From contig JAEUMT010000031.1 in the NCBI GenBank assembly GCA_016791365.1, positions 1 to 43,615 on the forward strand: a DNA stretch of 43,615 nt, read 5' to 3'. This DNA comes from Hyphomonadaceae bacterium. GTDB lineage: Bacteria > Pseudomonadota > Alphaproteobacteria > Caulobacterales > Aquidulcibacteraceae. The notes beneath the pieces were generated by a model that saw only the letters and a program-made list of their open reading frames with translations, was not told where the DNA came from and did not search any database. The translations under genes and the position numbers were made by a program. Below, one piece after another: positions 8,340-17,216 of the stretch; the stretch's first letter is position 1, and each line of letters opens with the position of its first letter.

Positions 8340-9419
8340 ATGAACAACCAGTTGGCGGACCTCACGGAACGCGTCAAAGCGCGCCTGGATGCGATAAAAG
8401 ACCCAATCAGCGGAAAGGGTTTGTTCACCTCCGGGCGCGTGAAGGGCCTCGAGGCGCGCGCTGACGGCAAGATCTCGTTTACGATAGAGGCCCCCGCGGA
8501 TGTGGCGGAACTCTATGTATCGGTCCGCGAGCGGGCAGAAAAAGAGGCGCGCGCGACTGACGGCGCCACAAGCGTAACGGCGGTGCTCACGGCGGAGGCC
8601 GCCGCGCTGGCGAAGGCGGCTGGCGGCGTCGGCGGCGTCAAGCAAATCATCGCCGTCGCAAGCGCCAAGGGCGGCGTTGGCAAATCGACGGTGGCGGTCA
8701 ATCTGGCGTGTGCATTCGCCTCATTGGGGATGAAGACAGGGCTACTCGATCTTGATGTTTATGGGCCCTCGGCGCCGACGCTGCTCGGCACCGGCGCCAA
8801 GAAGCCGCGCATGCGCGACGACAAAATCCTCGAACCACTTGAGGCGCACGGGTTGAAAACGATGTCGATCGGCTATCTTGTCGATCCGGCCTCGCCAATG
8901 ATCTGGCGCGGCGCCATGGCGACGAGCGCTGTACGACAAATGATCGATGAGGTTGCGTGGGGCGATCTTGACGTTCTGCTGCTCGACCTGCCGCCTGGCA
9001 CGGGCGATGTGCAAGTGACCCTGGTGCAGCGCGTACCGTTGGCGGGCGCGGTGATTGTCTCGACGCCACAAGAGATGGCGCTGGCCGATGTGCGGCGCGG
9101 ACTTGCGATGTTCGAGAAGACGCACGCGCCTGTGCTCGGCGTCGTCGAGAACATGGCGTATTTTGAGACACCGGACGGCAAGCGTACGCACATTTTCGGC
9201 GAAGGCGGCGCGCGGCGCGTGGCGGCCGAGGTTGGCGCACCGTTCCTGGGGGAGATACCGATTGACGTTGCGCTGCGCGAGAGCTGCGATGCTGGCGCCC
9301 CGCTGGTAGCGACGAAGCCGACGCATCCGGTATCGAAGCGGTTTCGCGAGATTGCCGCGGCCGCGCGGGCGAACGTGGCGCGGATGAGTAAGCCGGCGCC
9401 GGCGATACGGGTGAAGTGA
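8340..9419 (+). CDS. mrp: Mrp/ApbC-type P-loop ATPase, iron-sulfur carrier family
   Basis: Members of this family carry or transfer Fe-S clusters. The 359-residue protein has an N-terminal MIP18/DUF59 domain (residues 5-85), then the MRP-type nucleotide-binding domain with the deviant Walker A SAKGGVGKST at 108-117, LDLDVYGPSAPTLLG, and LDLPPGTGD. The usual CxxC cluster motif after ENMSYF is absent: here the segment reads ENMAYFETPDGKRTHIFG. I recall other alphaproteobacterial Mrp proteins with the same loss, so it is a subfamily trait rather than damage. The longer frame from 8226 overlaps the divergent hflK promoter; the ATG at 8340 begins MNNQLADLTE and fits the family length. Confidence 0.9.
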   Translation: MNNQLADLTERVKARLDAIKDPISGKGLFTSGRVKGLEARADGKISFTIEAPADVAELYVSVRERAEKEARATDGATSVTAVLTAEAAALAKAAGGVGGVKQIIAVASAKGGVGKSTVAVNLACAFASLGMKTGLLDLDVYGPSAPTLLGTGAKKPRMRDDKILEPLEAHGLKTMSIGYLVDPASPMIWRGAMATSAVRQMIDEVAWGDLDVLLLDLPPGTGDVQVTLVQRVPLAGAVIVSTPQEMALADVRRGLAMFEKTHAPVLGVVENMAYFETPDGKRTHIFGEGGARRVAAEVGAPFLGEIPIDVALRESCDAGAPLVATKPTHPVSKRFREIAAAARANVARMSKPAPAIRVK

Positions 9420-9426
9420 TGTGGAC

Positions 9427-9445
9427 CGCCGGCGCCCCACCGGCG
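9427..9445. terminator. Short GC hairpin between convergent mrp and P450
   Basis: A perfect 6-bp stem (CGCCGG/CCGGCG) with a 7-base loop lies in the 39-bp gap between converging genes. There is no T-run, so termination is only suggested; it also resembles one arm of the GC palindromes found elsewhere in the window. Confidence 0.35.
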
Positions 9446-9458
9446 TGCGTAGCGGGCT

Positions 9459-10733
9459 CTAGGCCAGTTCGAAAGCGATCGGCAGCGACTTGAGGCCGTT
9501 GACGAAGAAGCTCTCGCTATAGCGCGGCTCGCCGTCGAGACAGACGCTTTTTATGCGCGGCAAGAGCTCTTCAAAAAGGATGCGCATTTCGAGGCGCGCG
9601 AGGTGCTGGCCGAGGCACAGGTGCGCGCCGTTGCCGAACGCCAGCTGCCGGTTCGGCGTGCGATCAATGTCGAACGTGTCGGCGTTCGCAAACACATCCT
9701 CGTCGCGGTTGCCCGATGCGTAGCAGAGCATCAGCCAATCATCCTTCTTGATGGCGCGCCCGCGCAACTCCGTGTCCTCGGCGGCGGAGCGCATGAATGT
9801 CTTGACCGGCGTCGTCCAACGGATGGCCTCTTCGATCAAGGCTGGAATAAGCGACGGGTCGGCCTTCACCCTCTGGAACAGTCCGGGTTGTGACGCGAGC
9901 GCCCACATGGCGCCCGCGGTCGAAGATGACGTCGTGTCGTGGCCAGCCGTCGCGACGATTGTGTAATAGCCGGTGCGCTCGAACGGCGGCAACGGCGCGC
10001 CGTCGATCTCGGCGTTGGCTAACAATGTCGCAAGATCGTCTCGCGGATTGGCGCGGCGATCGGCTGTGATCTTTTCAAAATAATCGGTGAAATCCTGAAC
10101 GACGCCAACGAGAAGCGCGGCGAATTGTTCATCACTAAGCGCTGCCTTGAAGCGTTCGGTGTCAGGATCAGAGGCGCCAAACAATTCTTGCGTCAGACGC
10201 AGCATGCGGCCGAAATCTTCCTCCGGCACGCCGAGAATGTTCATGACCACGCGCAGCGGATAGTGCATCGCCACGTCCTTGACGAACTCACACCGGCCCG
10301 GCAACGCGGCGAAACCATCGGCGGCCTCGCGCGCCAGCGTACGGATATCCTCCTCGCGCTTGCGGACATTGGCCGGCATGAACCAGGCTTGCGTAAGCAG
10401 CCGGTATTTCATGTGATCGGGTTCATCCATCTGCACCAGCGAGCGCACAAGGTGCGGCGTGCCGGTGATGGCGCGGGCCCGCGCTTCGCCGGATTGGCTG
10501 GTCAGCGTTGTGCTGCGCACCGCGGAGGGAAAGCGGGCATTGTTGCGGCTGATCTCTAGAATGTCCGCATGTTTTGTGACAACCCAGAACGGATCGAAGC
10601 CCTCGACCGCCGCCACGCCGAGGGGGTTGTTGGCGCGCAGCCAGCTATACGCCTCGTGAATAGCATCAGTCGCGTATGTCGGCGAAGAAACAAGCGCTTG
10701 GGCGAGATCGTCCGGTATTCGCTCAACCTGCAT
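9459..10733 (-). CDS. Cytochrome P450
   Basis: A haem monooxygenase of the soluble bacterial class, 424 residues. The I-helix oxygen-binding motif AGHDTT is at 263-268, the K-helix ExxR at 302-305, and the haem-ligand loop FGNGAHLCLG at 366-375 with Cys373 as the axial ligand. It has no membrane anchor. I chose the ATG at 10733 because GGAGGA stands about five bases upstream, while the longer frame to 10790 has no such site. No ferredoxin or reductase gene is adjacent, so its electron donors are encoded elsewhere. The substrate is unknown; the sequence looks closest to bacterial CYPs that act on terpenes, fatty acids or steroids, but that is only an impression. Confidence 0.93.
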   Translation of the reverse strand: MQVERIPDDLAQALVSSPTYATDAIHEAYSWLRANNPLGVAAVEGFDPFWVVTKHADILEISRNNARFPSAVRSTTLTSQSGEARARAITGTPHLVRSLVQMDEPDHMKYRLLTQAWFMPANVRKREEDIRTLAREAADGFAALPGRCEFVKDVAMHYPLRVVMNILGVPEEDFGRMLRLTQELFGASDPDTERFKAALSDEQFAALLVGVVQDFTDYFEKITADRRANPRDDLATLLANAEIDGAPLPPFERTGYYTIVATAGHDTTSSSTAGAMWALASQPGLFQRVKADPSLIPALIEEAIRWTTPVKTFMRSAAEDTELRGRAIKKDDWLMLCYASGNRDEDVFANADTFDIDRTPNRQLAFGNGAHLCLGQHLARLEMRILFEELLPRIKSVCLDGEPRYSESFFVNGLKSLPIAFELA

Positions 10734-10860
10734 CGCATCCTCCGCGTTTGCCGGCAGTGTGCGCCAATCCCGATCACGCAGGCAACTCATGACGCGCCCT
10801 AACCGGGGGTTGCCGCAACGTCGCTTGCGTGTTTAGCGTTGGCGCCGGGGGGACAGCAGA

Positions 10861-12678
10861 ATGCCAACACTTCGCGCCATCTTCGCGGCTCTATTCATTC
10901 CCGTGCTTGGCGCGGCGGTGACGCTTTACATTATCAGTTCGGCCGCCGCCTCGGAGAGCGTGACGCTGAGCGATGTGGCGCGGCTCTGTCTGCCTGGAGG
11001 TTTCAGCTTCAGCCTCTCGCCCGTGTGCGCCAACATTCAAAACCACTACACGCTGTTGCTGGCATGTGCGGGGACCGCGGCGGCCGGCTTGGCGTTGATC
11101 GTCGCCTTCTCAATCGCGAGCGCGCTGACGGGCGCCAATCGGGTATTGTTGAGCTTTGTGTTTCCCGGGCTCTCATTTCTCGGATTGGTCTTGGTCGCGC
11201 TCCTCGTCATCGCGCAGATCGCGATCATTTCAGCGACGGCGTATTTCGCCGAGGCGTTTTGGTGGGGCCAGGTTCACCTCACGATCCTGCTCGGTTTCGC
11301 GGCGATCGGCACGCTGCTCGGGTTGGGCATACTGTGGCGGACGCTGCGCATGTTCCGTCCGGCCGTGGGCGGCGTCATTGGCGTGCCGTTTTCGCCGATC
11401 GAACAGCCCCGCCTGGCGCTGCTGGTGCAGCAGATCGCGAAAGCGACGAACGCACGCATGCCGGACAATATCGTACTGGGGCTCGATCCCAACTTCTTTG
11501 CCACCACCGCGCCGATGCATACGCCAACGTCCCGGCACTTGCTTCGGGGGCAGACGCTCTACCTTTCGCTGCCGCTGATGCGGGTTCTCTCACTGGACGA
11601 GGTCAAGGCCGTCGTCGGTCACGAACTGGCGCACTTCTCCGGGGCCGATACGGTCTATAGCCGCAACTTCGCGCCGATCTATCGCGGACTCGAAGAAGCG
11701 GCCCACGCCGCCGACGAGCACAAGACTTACGACAAGAATCCGCTGCTTATGCCCGCGCGGCTGTTCCTGCGCTTCATGATCGATTGTTTTGCGCGCAACG
11801 CCGCGAAGTCGAGCCGCGCGCGTGAACTCCGCGCCGACCAGATCGGCTCAACGGCATCCTCTCCAGCCGATCTTGGGTATGCGCTCATCAAATGCGGCAT
11901 TCTCTCGATGATCTGGAACAGGGAGATCGAGGACACGCTGAACGACATCTCGCGCGGAAAATTCCGCCGCAATATGTCCGCCGCTTTCGAGGACAAACTG
12001 CATTTCGACGTCGATCCCGATAAGCTCCCGCCGCTGGTGGAGTTTTCACTGAGCGCCCACACGCCGCACCCAACGGACTCACATCCGGAGACCAAAGAGC
12101 GCCTGGCCCAGCTGGGGCTCAATCTCGTTGATGTGACCTCCGAGGCGCGGCTGATGGAGCGGTTTTTCGCTGCAAAGCCGGCGGCGATGGCGCTCGATAA
12201 CATGGAGAACGTCGAGGAAATTCTGACGCAAATCTATCATCAGGTGATCATTGGCCCGCGCAACGTTCCCGAGGCGGAGCGCACGACGGATGAGGTGTTC
12301 GTTTCATTCTTGTCGGCATTTCTCGCGCACATGGTGACGGCGGATGGCGTCGTCGATGAACGCGAAGTCGAGACGGCCGAGCGCGAAGCCATTTCCCACA
12401 TTGGAGGCAATTTCGACGCGCGTGAGTTCCGCGAATTTTGCCGCACCCCCGATCAGCTCACGCCACTCTCGAAACTGACAGAATGGTCGACCAAGTTCCT
12501 GACGCCGTCGGGTTTTGAAATGCTGCTCGATATGTTGACGAAGATCGCGCAGGCGGATGGCGAATTGCACGAGCGCGAGACGAGAATCCTTCACGATGTG
12601 CGCGCGATCTATGACGAGTTGAAAACGGCGGAAGCCGCCGTCGCGGTCACGGCGCACGCGGACAGGCCGCCGCGTTAG
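10861..12678 (+). CDS. Membrane M48-family metalloprotease with TerB-like tail
   Basis: A 605-residue protein with four likely membrane helices (about 7-29, 64-88, 97-121 and 141-160) and then a cytoplasmic M48/HtpX-type zinc protease domain. Its HELAH motif at 254-258 gives two zinc His ligands and the catalytic Glu. After residue 470 comes a region with two repeats of the type ADGxxDERE (MVTADGVVDEREVETAE and IAQADGELHERETRILH), the acidic signature of TerB-like domains. The start is the ATG at 10861, preceded by GGGGGGA. M48 proteases such as HtpX clip damaged membrane proteins; a TerB-like tail suggests metal or phosphorelay-type sensing, which is inference. It is 127 bp from the divergent P450. 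Confidence 0.85.
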   Translation: MPTLRAIFAALFIPVLGAAVTLYIISSAAASESVTLSDVARLCLPGGFSFSLSPVCANIQNHYTLLLACAGTAAAGLALIVAFSIASALTGANRVLLSFVFPGLSFLGLVLVALLVIAQIAIISATAYFAEAFWWGQVHLTILLGFAAIGTLLGLGILWRTLRMFRPAVGGVIGVPFSPIEQPRLALLVQQIAKATNARMPDNIVLGLDPNFFATTAPMHTPTSRHLLRGQTLYLSLPLMRVLSLDEVKAVVGHELAHFSGADTVYSRNFAPIYRGLEEAAHAADEHKTYDKNPLLMPARLFLRFMIDCFARNAAKSSRARELRADQIGSTASSPADLGYALIKCGILSMIWNREIEDTLNDISRGKFRRNMSAAFEDKLHFDVDPDKLPPLVEFSLSAHTPHPTDSHPETKERLAQLGLNLVDVTSEARLMERFFAAKPAAMALDNMENVEEILTQIYHQVIIGPRNVPEAERTTDEVFVSFLSAFLAHMVTADGVVDEREVETAEREAISHIGGNFDAREFREFCRTPDQLTPLSKLTEWSTKFLTPSGFEMLLDMLTKIAQADGELHERETRILHDVRAIYDELKTAEAAVAVTAHADRPPR

Positions 12679-12804
12679 GGCCGATTATTCCGTTGTCATG
12701 CCATTGTGGCCGTGGTCACATTGCTCCATCTCGTGCGGAAACGGCCCTGTTGATTGGCGCTATTGCCACTCGGGATTTTCACCGCGCGACGCTAGATAGA
12801 CGCC

Positions 12805-14250
12805 ATGAAATACGAAAGCATCTTAGAGACAGTTGGCGACACGCCAGTGGTGAAATTGGCCGCCATCGCGCCGCGCGACATTTCAATCTACGTGAAGGTT
12901 GAAGCCTTCAATCCGATGGGATCGGTGAAGGATCGCCTGGCGCTAGCCGTGATCGAAGACGCCGAGCAGCGCGGAGTGCTGAAGCCGGGCCAAACGGTGG
13001 TTGAGGCGACAAGTGGCAACACAGGAATTGGCCTGGCGATGGTGTGCGCGAAGAAAGGCTATCCGCTCGTCATCGTCATGGCGGAGAACTTTTCGATCGA
13101 GCGGCGGCGTTTGATGCGGTTTCTCGGCGCGAAAGTCGTGCTGACGCCCGCCGCGGACAAGGGCAGTGGCATGCTGGCCAAGGCCACGGAACTCGCCGAG
13201 ACGCACGGCTGGTTTTTGACACGCCAGTTCGAGAACGAAGCTAACGCCGACATGCATAGCGCCACGACCGCGCAAGAAATTCTGCGCGACTTTGACGGCG
13301 AGCGGCTGGATTATTGGGTGAGCACTTATGGCACGGGCGGCACCGCAAAGGGCGTGGCGCGCGCGTTGAAGGCAAGCCGGCCCGACACGAAGATCATCGT
13401 CACTGAGCCTGACAATTCGCAGGTGCTCGGCACTGGCCTAACCGATCGCTTCCGCCCTCACCCGATCCAAGGCACGTCCCCGGACTTCATCGCCAAGCTG
13501 ATGGCGGACGCCAAGGCAGCTGGCTGGATCGACGAGATTGTACCGGTGAACGGCGGCGACGCGCTACGGCTGTCGCATGAGCTGGCGACGAAGGAAGGCA
13601 TCTTTGCTGGAATTTCGTCCGGCGCGAGCGTTGCCGCAGCATTGAAGATCGCGGCGACGGCGCCGAAAGGCTCGACAATCCTCGCCATGCTGCCGGATAC
13701 CGGTGAGCGCTATCTTTCGACACCGCTGTTCGACGATGTGGCTGTCGACATGACGGCGGAAGAGGAAGCGATTTCGAAATCCTCGCCTTCGAACCGCTTC
13801 GACATTCGCCCCGCCCCTGCTCCGGCGGCGGCGCAGGCGCCGATCGCAGCCGACGCCGAGGCGGCGGCGTTTGTCGACAAGCTGATCGCAGAAGAGCCGG
13901 TGCTGCTGTTTGCGCTGGAATGGTGCGAATTCTGCTGGGCGACGCGGAAGCTCTTCAAGGCGCACAGCATTCCGTATCGCTCCATCGATCTCGACTCAGT
14001 CACGATGCAGAAGGACGATTGGGGCGGACGCGTGCGCCGCGCTGTTGGCGCACGCGCGGGCGCGCCGTCCATTCCGCAGGTGTTCATCGGCGGCGAACTG
14101 ACCGGCGGCAATTCTGAGATGTTCGACGCCATACGCAGCGGCGCGCTGCAAGCGAAGTTGCGCGCGGCAGGCGTCGCGTTCAACGCGGACGCGCAAGTTG
14201 AGTACGACGCGCTGCTGCCGAAGTGGCTGAAGAAGAAGAAAAGCGCTTAG
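12805..14250 (+). CDS. cysK: Cysteine synthase fused to a glutaredoxin domain
   Basis: Residues 1-315 are a beta-family PLP enzyme. Lys42 in NPMGSVKDR binds PLP, the SGNTG loop is at 70-74, TYGTGGTAKG binds the phosphate, and SSGAS is at 271-275. These match O-acetylserine sulfhydrylase, which makes cysteine from O-acetylserine and sulfide. After an Ala/Pro linker (335-350) comes a glutaredoxin fold with active site CEFC at 374-377, the TVP-like cis-Pro segment APSIPQVFIGG and the GG..D motif near 434-441. The total of 481 residues is about 160 more than plain CysK. The fused redox domain could reduce a sulfur acceptor or protect the enzyme, but this is inference. Cystathionine beta-synthase-like activity is an alternative for the PLP part. 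Confidence 0.9.
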   Translation: MKYESILETVGDTPVVKLAAIAPRDISIYVKVEAFNPMGSVKDRLALAVIEDAEQRGVLKPGQTVVEATSGNTGIGLAMVCAKKGYPLVIVMAENFSIERRRLMRFLGAKVVLTPAADKGSGMLAKATELAETHGWFLTRQFENEANADMHSATTAQEILRDFDGERLDYWVSTYGTGGTAKGVARALKASRPDTKIIVTEPDNSQVLGTGLTDRFRPHPIQGTSPDFIAKLMADAKAAGWIDEIVPVNGGDALRLSHELATKEGIFAGISSGASVAAALKIAATAPKGSTILAMLPDTGERYLSTPLFDDVAVDMTAEEEAISKSSPSNRFDIRPAPAPAAAQAPIAADAEAAAFVDKLIAEEPVLLFALEWCEFCWATRKLFKAHSIPYRSIDLDSVTMQKDDWGGRVRRAVGARAGAPSIPQVFIGGELTGGNSEMFDAIRSGALQAKLRAAGVAFNADAQVEYDALLPKWLKKKKSA

Positions 14251-14858
14251 TCGGTTGACGACGCCCAAATGATCGTCAGCCGGCGGTGCGCTGGCACGTA
14301 GATACTGAAGAGGAAGATGCCCCACCATTCCATGCCAGCTTCGAAGTACGCGCTTGCCTTCGGCAAGTCGGGGCTCGTCCAATCGAGGATCTCATGCTGG
14401 ACGCCGGTGGGGAGGATGAAGTGCTTGATCTTCTCGAAGACCTGCTGCGTTTCGGCGCAGGCACGCATGGTGTAAGGCGGATGCGCGAAGGCGTACGCAA
14501 ACTGACCACCAGCGCCAGCCTCCGGAATACCAGAGCCGCCGCTCATTTGCTGCAGTCCCTCGAGTTCTCGCAGCGGCGCGTTCCGGAATTTCCGCCCGCC
14601 TTCGAACGTGTACTCCCCCAGCAACAGCAAGTCGCCTGTCGCGGGATCATACCAATCGCCGTAGAAGGCTGCGTCGTCGATGAGGCGAAAACCGATGGCG
14701 CGAAGCGCCTCGCGGTCATCGATCGGAGCCGCTGAGCAAATCGTTTTGAAGATCGTGTCCGGATCACCATCCGCGTCATCGAACACGGCGAACTCGACGA
14801 CTCCCCAAAGCTCACGATAGCGCGAAAACGAGGCCGGCAGCGGATCGACGCGATGCAT
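14247..14858 (-). CDS. Conserved hypothetical protein downstream of pyk
   Basis: A 203-residue protein that I do not recognise. It is soluble-looking, rich in aromatic residues and acidic, with no signal peptide. Notable segments are FDDADGDPDTIF near the N-terminus and WYDPATGDLLLLGEYTFEGG in the middle, which could be a beta-strand-rich or calcium-binding-like part. Its ATG lies one base after the pyk stop on the same strand, so it is very probably co-transcribed with pyruvate kinase. Its stop codon overlaps that of the convergent cysK fusion. Confidence 0.6.
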   Translation of the reverse strand: MHRVDPLPASFSRYRELWGVVEFAVFDDADGDPDTIFKTICSAAPIDDREALRAIGFRLIDDAAFYGDWYDPATGDLLLLGEYTFEGGRKFRNAPLRELEGLQQMSGGSGIPEAGAGGQFAYAFAHPPYTMRACAETQQVFEKIKHFILPTGVQHEILDWTSPDLPKASAYFEAGMEWWGIFLFSIYVPAHRRLTIIWASSTD

Positions 14859-14859
14859 C

Positions 14860-16272
14860 TTACTCCAGCCTCAACACCCGTATCGTGTTCGTCTTCCCCG
14901 CCCGCCCAAACGGAATGCCCGCGATAATCGCGACGCGGTCACCCACCTCGGCGACGCCGAGTTGGCGGACGGCGGCGTCGGCTTTGTCGACCATTTCTTC
15001 GACGTTGTTCACGTCCTCGGTCACCATCGAGCGCACGCCCCAGACGAGCGCGAGTTTGCGGGCGGTTCCCATGAACGGCGTGAGGCCGATGACGCCCGAG
15101 CGCGGGCGTTCGCGGGCGACGCGGATGGCGGACGAGCCAGTAGCGGTGTAGGCGACGATAGTCTTGCAGCCGATGACATCTGAGATGTGACGGGCGCTGA
15201 GCGCGATGGCGTCCGCGGTGGTCGCTTGCGGCGGCGTCATGTCGCGCGGGAGCGAGGCCCAATACTCTTCGTCGTCCTCCACGGCGCGGATGATGCGGTC
15301 CATGATGGCGACGGCGCTTTGCGGATGGCGACCGACGGCGCTCTCGGCGCTGAGCATCACGGCGTCGGCGCCCTGATAGACGGCGGTGGCGACGTCGGAC
15401 GCTTCGGCGCGCGTTGGCGTTGCGGCTTCGACCATGCTTTCGAGCATGTGTGTGGCGACAATCACCGGTTTGCCGGCGGCGCGCGCCGTGCGGATGATCT
15501 TGCGCTGCGCGATGGGGACTTGCTCGGGCGGCAACTCAACGCCGAGATCGCCGCGCGCAACCATCACGGCGTCGGCGACATCGACGATGGCTTCAATCTC
15601 TGCCAAGGCGGACGGCTTTTCAATCTTGGCGATAATGCCGGCGCGGTCGCCAATGAGGCCGCGCGCCTCGCGCACGTCTTCAGGGTGTTGCACGAACGAA
15701 AGCGCGATGTAGTCGACGCCGAGTTCGAGGGCGTAAGCGAGGTCTTCCTTATCCTTGGCGGTCAACGCGCTGATCGGAATGCGACGCGTCGGGACGTTGA
15801 CGCCCTTTTGGTTCTTCAGCGTGCCGCCGAAATCAACGCGGGCTTTGCACTGCGTGCGACCGCGCTCGGTGATGGTGACTTGCAGTTTGCCGTCGTCGAG
15901 CTTGAGGATGTCGCCCACTTCGAGCGCGTTGACGAGCTCAGGATGCGGCATGCGGATGAGACCGTCAGCGCCTGGCTCGTTCGAGGCTTCGATGGTGACG
16001 CTATCGTTGAAGCGGAGCTTGATCTCGCCGTTCGCGAACATGCCGACGCGGATTTTCGGGCCCTGCAGGTCGGCGAACACACCGACGGGCGTGCCGGCTT
16101 GTACTTCGGCGGCGCGGATCGCATCCATGCGGCGCGCATGATCTTCACGCGCGCCGTGGCTGAAGTTCAGCCGGAAGCAATCGACGCCGGCCTGGATCAA
16201 CATCGCCAGACGTTCCGGCGCATCGCTGGCCGGTCCCATCGTTGCGACGATCTTACAATCGCGTGCGCGCAT
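14860..16272 (-). CDS. pyk: Pyruvate kinase
   Basis: Catalyses the last step of glycolysis, phosphoenolpyruvate plus ADP to pyruvate plus ATP. The 470-residue protein starts CKIVATMGPAS, has the substrate-binding RLNFSHG at 34-40, FADLQGPKIRVG, and the active-site signature IIAKIEKPSALAEIEAI. MVARGDLGVELP and the ATHMLESM helix follow, with the regulatory C-domain after that. The start is the ATG at 16272, preceded by GGAG seven bases upstream; an ATG eight codons earlier lacks a ribosome site. The following gene starts one base after its stop. Confidence 0.95.
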   Translation of the reverse strand: MRARDCKIVATMGPASDAPERLAMLIQAGVDCFRLNFSHGAREDHARRMDAIRAAEVQAGTPVGVFADLQGPKIRVGMFANGEIKLRFNDSVTIEASNEPGADGLIRMPHPELVNALEVGDILKLDDGKLQVTITERGRTQCKARVDFGGTLKNQKGVNVPTRRIPISALTAKDKEDLAYALELGVDYIALSFVQHPEDVREARGLIGDRAGIIAKIEKPSALAEIEAIVDVADAVMVARGDLGVELPPEQVPIAQRKIIRTARAAGKPVIVATHMLESMVEAATPTRAEASDVATAVYQGADAVMLSAESAVGRHPQSAVAIMDRIIRAVEDDEEYWASLPRDMTPPQATTADAIALSARHISDVIGCKTIVAYTATGSSAIRVARERPRSGVIGLTPFMGTARKLALVWGVRSMVTEDVNNVEEMVDKADAAVRQLGVAEVGDRVAIIAGIPFGRAGKTNTIRVLRLE

Positions 16273-16330
16273 GCGTTCTCCGTTCGGGAGAGACATTCAG
16301 TGCGTTGCGGGGAAAGTCCAGCCACTGACG

Positions 16331-16449
16331 CCCCTCCCCCTTGTGGGGAGGGGTTGGGGTGGGGGTAACCGCGGTGCTGTTTCGGGTGACCTGCGCTGAC
16401 ACCCCATCCGTCGCGCTCCGCGCGACACCTTCCCCATGAAAGGGGAAGG
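16331..16449. repeat. Composite GC-rich palindromic element (copy 1)
   Basis: A perfect 9-bp stem CCCCTCCCC/GGGGAGGGG at 16331-16353 is followed by a G-rich tract (GGTTGGGGTGGGGGT) and a variable middle. A second perfect 8-bp stem, CCTTCCCC/GGGGAAGG, lies at 16428-16449. The same layout recurs at 18171-18280 and inside prmA at 39746-39874. It sits between the GST stop and the pyk start. Confidence 0.75.
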
Positions 16450-16454
16450 AAACC

Positions 16455-17087
16455 TCAGCTCCCCATCTTATACGGTCCGCCCTTTTCCAACGCCTTTTGG
16501 TAGGCCGGACGGGCTTGTTGCAGTTTTCTGACGCGGACCATGTTCGGATAGCGATCAAGGCCGCCGCGATTGTTTCCGGCGTCGAGCACGAAACTCATCT
16601 GGATATCGGCGGCGGTGAAGCGATCGGCGGCGAAATAGTCGCGGCCTTCGAGGTGGGCGTTGATGAAGCTGAAATGGTTGTCGATCTCGGGCTCGACGCG
16701 CATTTGCATCAGCGGCGCGCCGTTTTCGCCAAGCAAACCGACATAGAGCTTGAGCAGCAGCGGCAGCATAGCCGAGCCTTCGGCGAAGTGCAGCCAATAG
16801 AGATAATCGAACCGCGCCGCGTCGCCTGGCGGCACGGAGAGCGCGCCGAAGGCTTCGTTCTCCGCGAGGTATTCAATGATGGCGGCGGACTCCGCGAGCA
16901 CCTTGCCGTTGGCTTCGACCACCGGCGATTTGCCGAGCGGATGAATTTGCTTCAGCTCGGGCGGCGCGAGGCGCGTCTGCGGATTGCGCTCGTAGCGCTT
17001 CACTTCGTACTCGGCGCCAAGCTCTTCGAGCAGCCAGAGGATGCGCTGCGACCGGGATTCTTCGAGGTGGTGGACGATGATGGACAT
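16455..17087 (-). CDS. Glutathione S-transferase family protein
   Basis: A 210-residue protein with an N-terminal thioredoxin-like half (MSIIVHHLEESRSQRILWLL, then the LGKSPVVEANGKVLAESAAI glutathione-binding region with the conserved cis-Pro and E-S pair) and an all-helical C-terminal half ending in TAADIQMSFV, the GST N-capping/hydrophobic staple motif. A Ser near residue 11 (SRS) is the likely catalytic residue. The start is the ATG at 17087 with GGAG upstream; the longer frame to 17189 runs through a repeat element. Its role is probably detoxification or thiol chemistry, with no specific substrate evident. Confidence 0.88.
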   Translation of the reverse strand: MSIIVHHLEESRSQRILWLLEELGAEYEVKRYERNPQTRLAPPELKQIHPLGKSPVVEANGKVLAESAAIIEYLAENEAFGALSVPPGDAARFDYLYWLHFAEGSAMLPLLLKLYVGLLGENGAPLMQMRVEPEIDNHFSFINAHLEGRDYFAADRFTAADIQMSFVLDAGNNRGGLDRYPNMVRVRKLQQARPAYQKALEKGGPYKMGS

Positions 17088-17105
17088 TGTTGTTCTCCAG
17101 GCTTC

Positions 17106-17216
17106 CCACGCTTCCCGGCCCTGAGCCGGAATCCAGGAGCAAACGCACAGACGTTTGGCCCCTAGGCCCCGGCTCGCATCCCGGCTCAAGGCCGGGACTG
17201 CGTCCGGGGAACGTGG
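17106..17216. repeat. Inverted repeat in the GST promoter gap
   Basis: Arms CCCGGCCCTGAGCCGG (17114-17129) and CCGGCTCAAGGCCGGG (17181-17196) are reverse complements with one mismatch. They are flanked by a weaker outer match, CCACGCTTCCC to GGGGAACGTGG. The element fills the gap between the SMP-30 gene stop and the GST start. Confidence 0.65.

Noticed and set aside
15187-16368. 393-residue open frame on the plus strand opposite pyk
   Set aside because: It is a long antisense frame of the GC-rich pyk gene, with Asp/Gly/Arg-rich low-complexity translation and no ribosome site. The pyk motifs are on the other strand.
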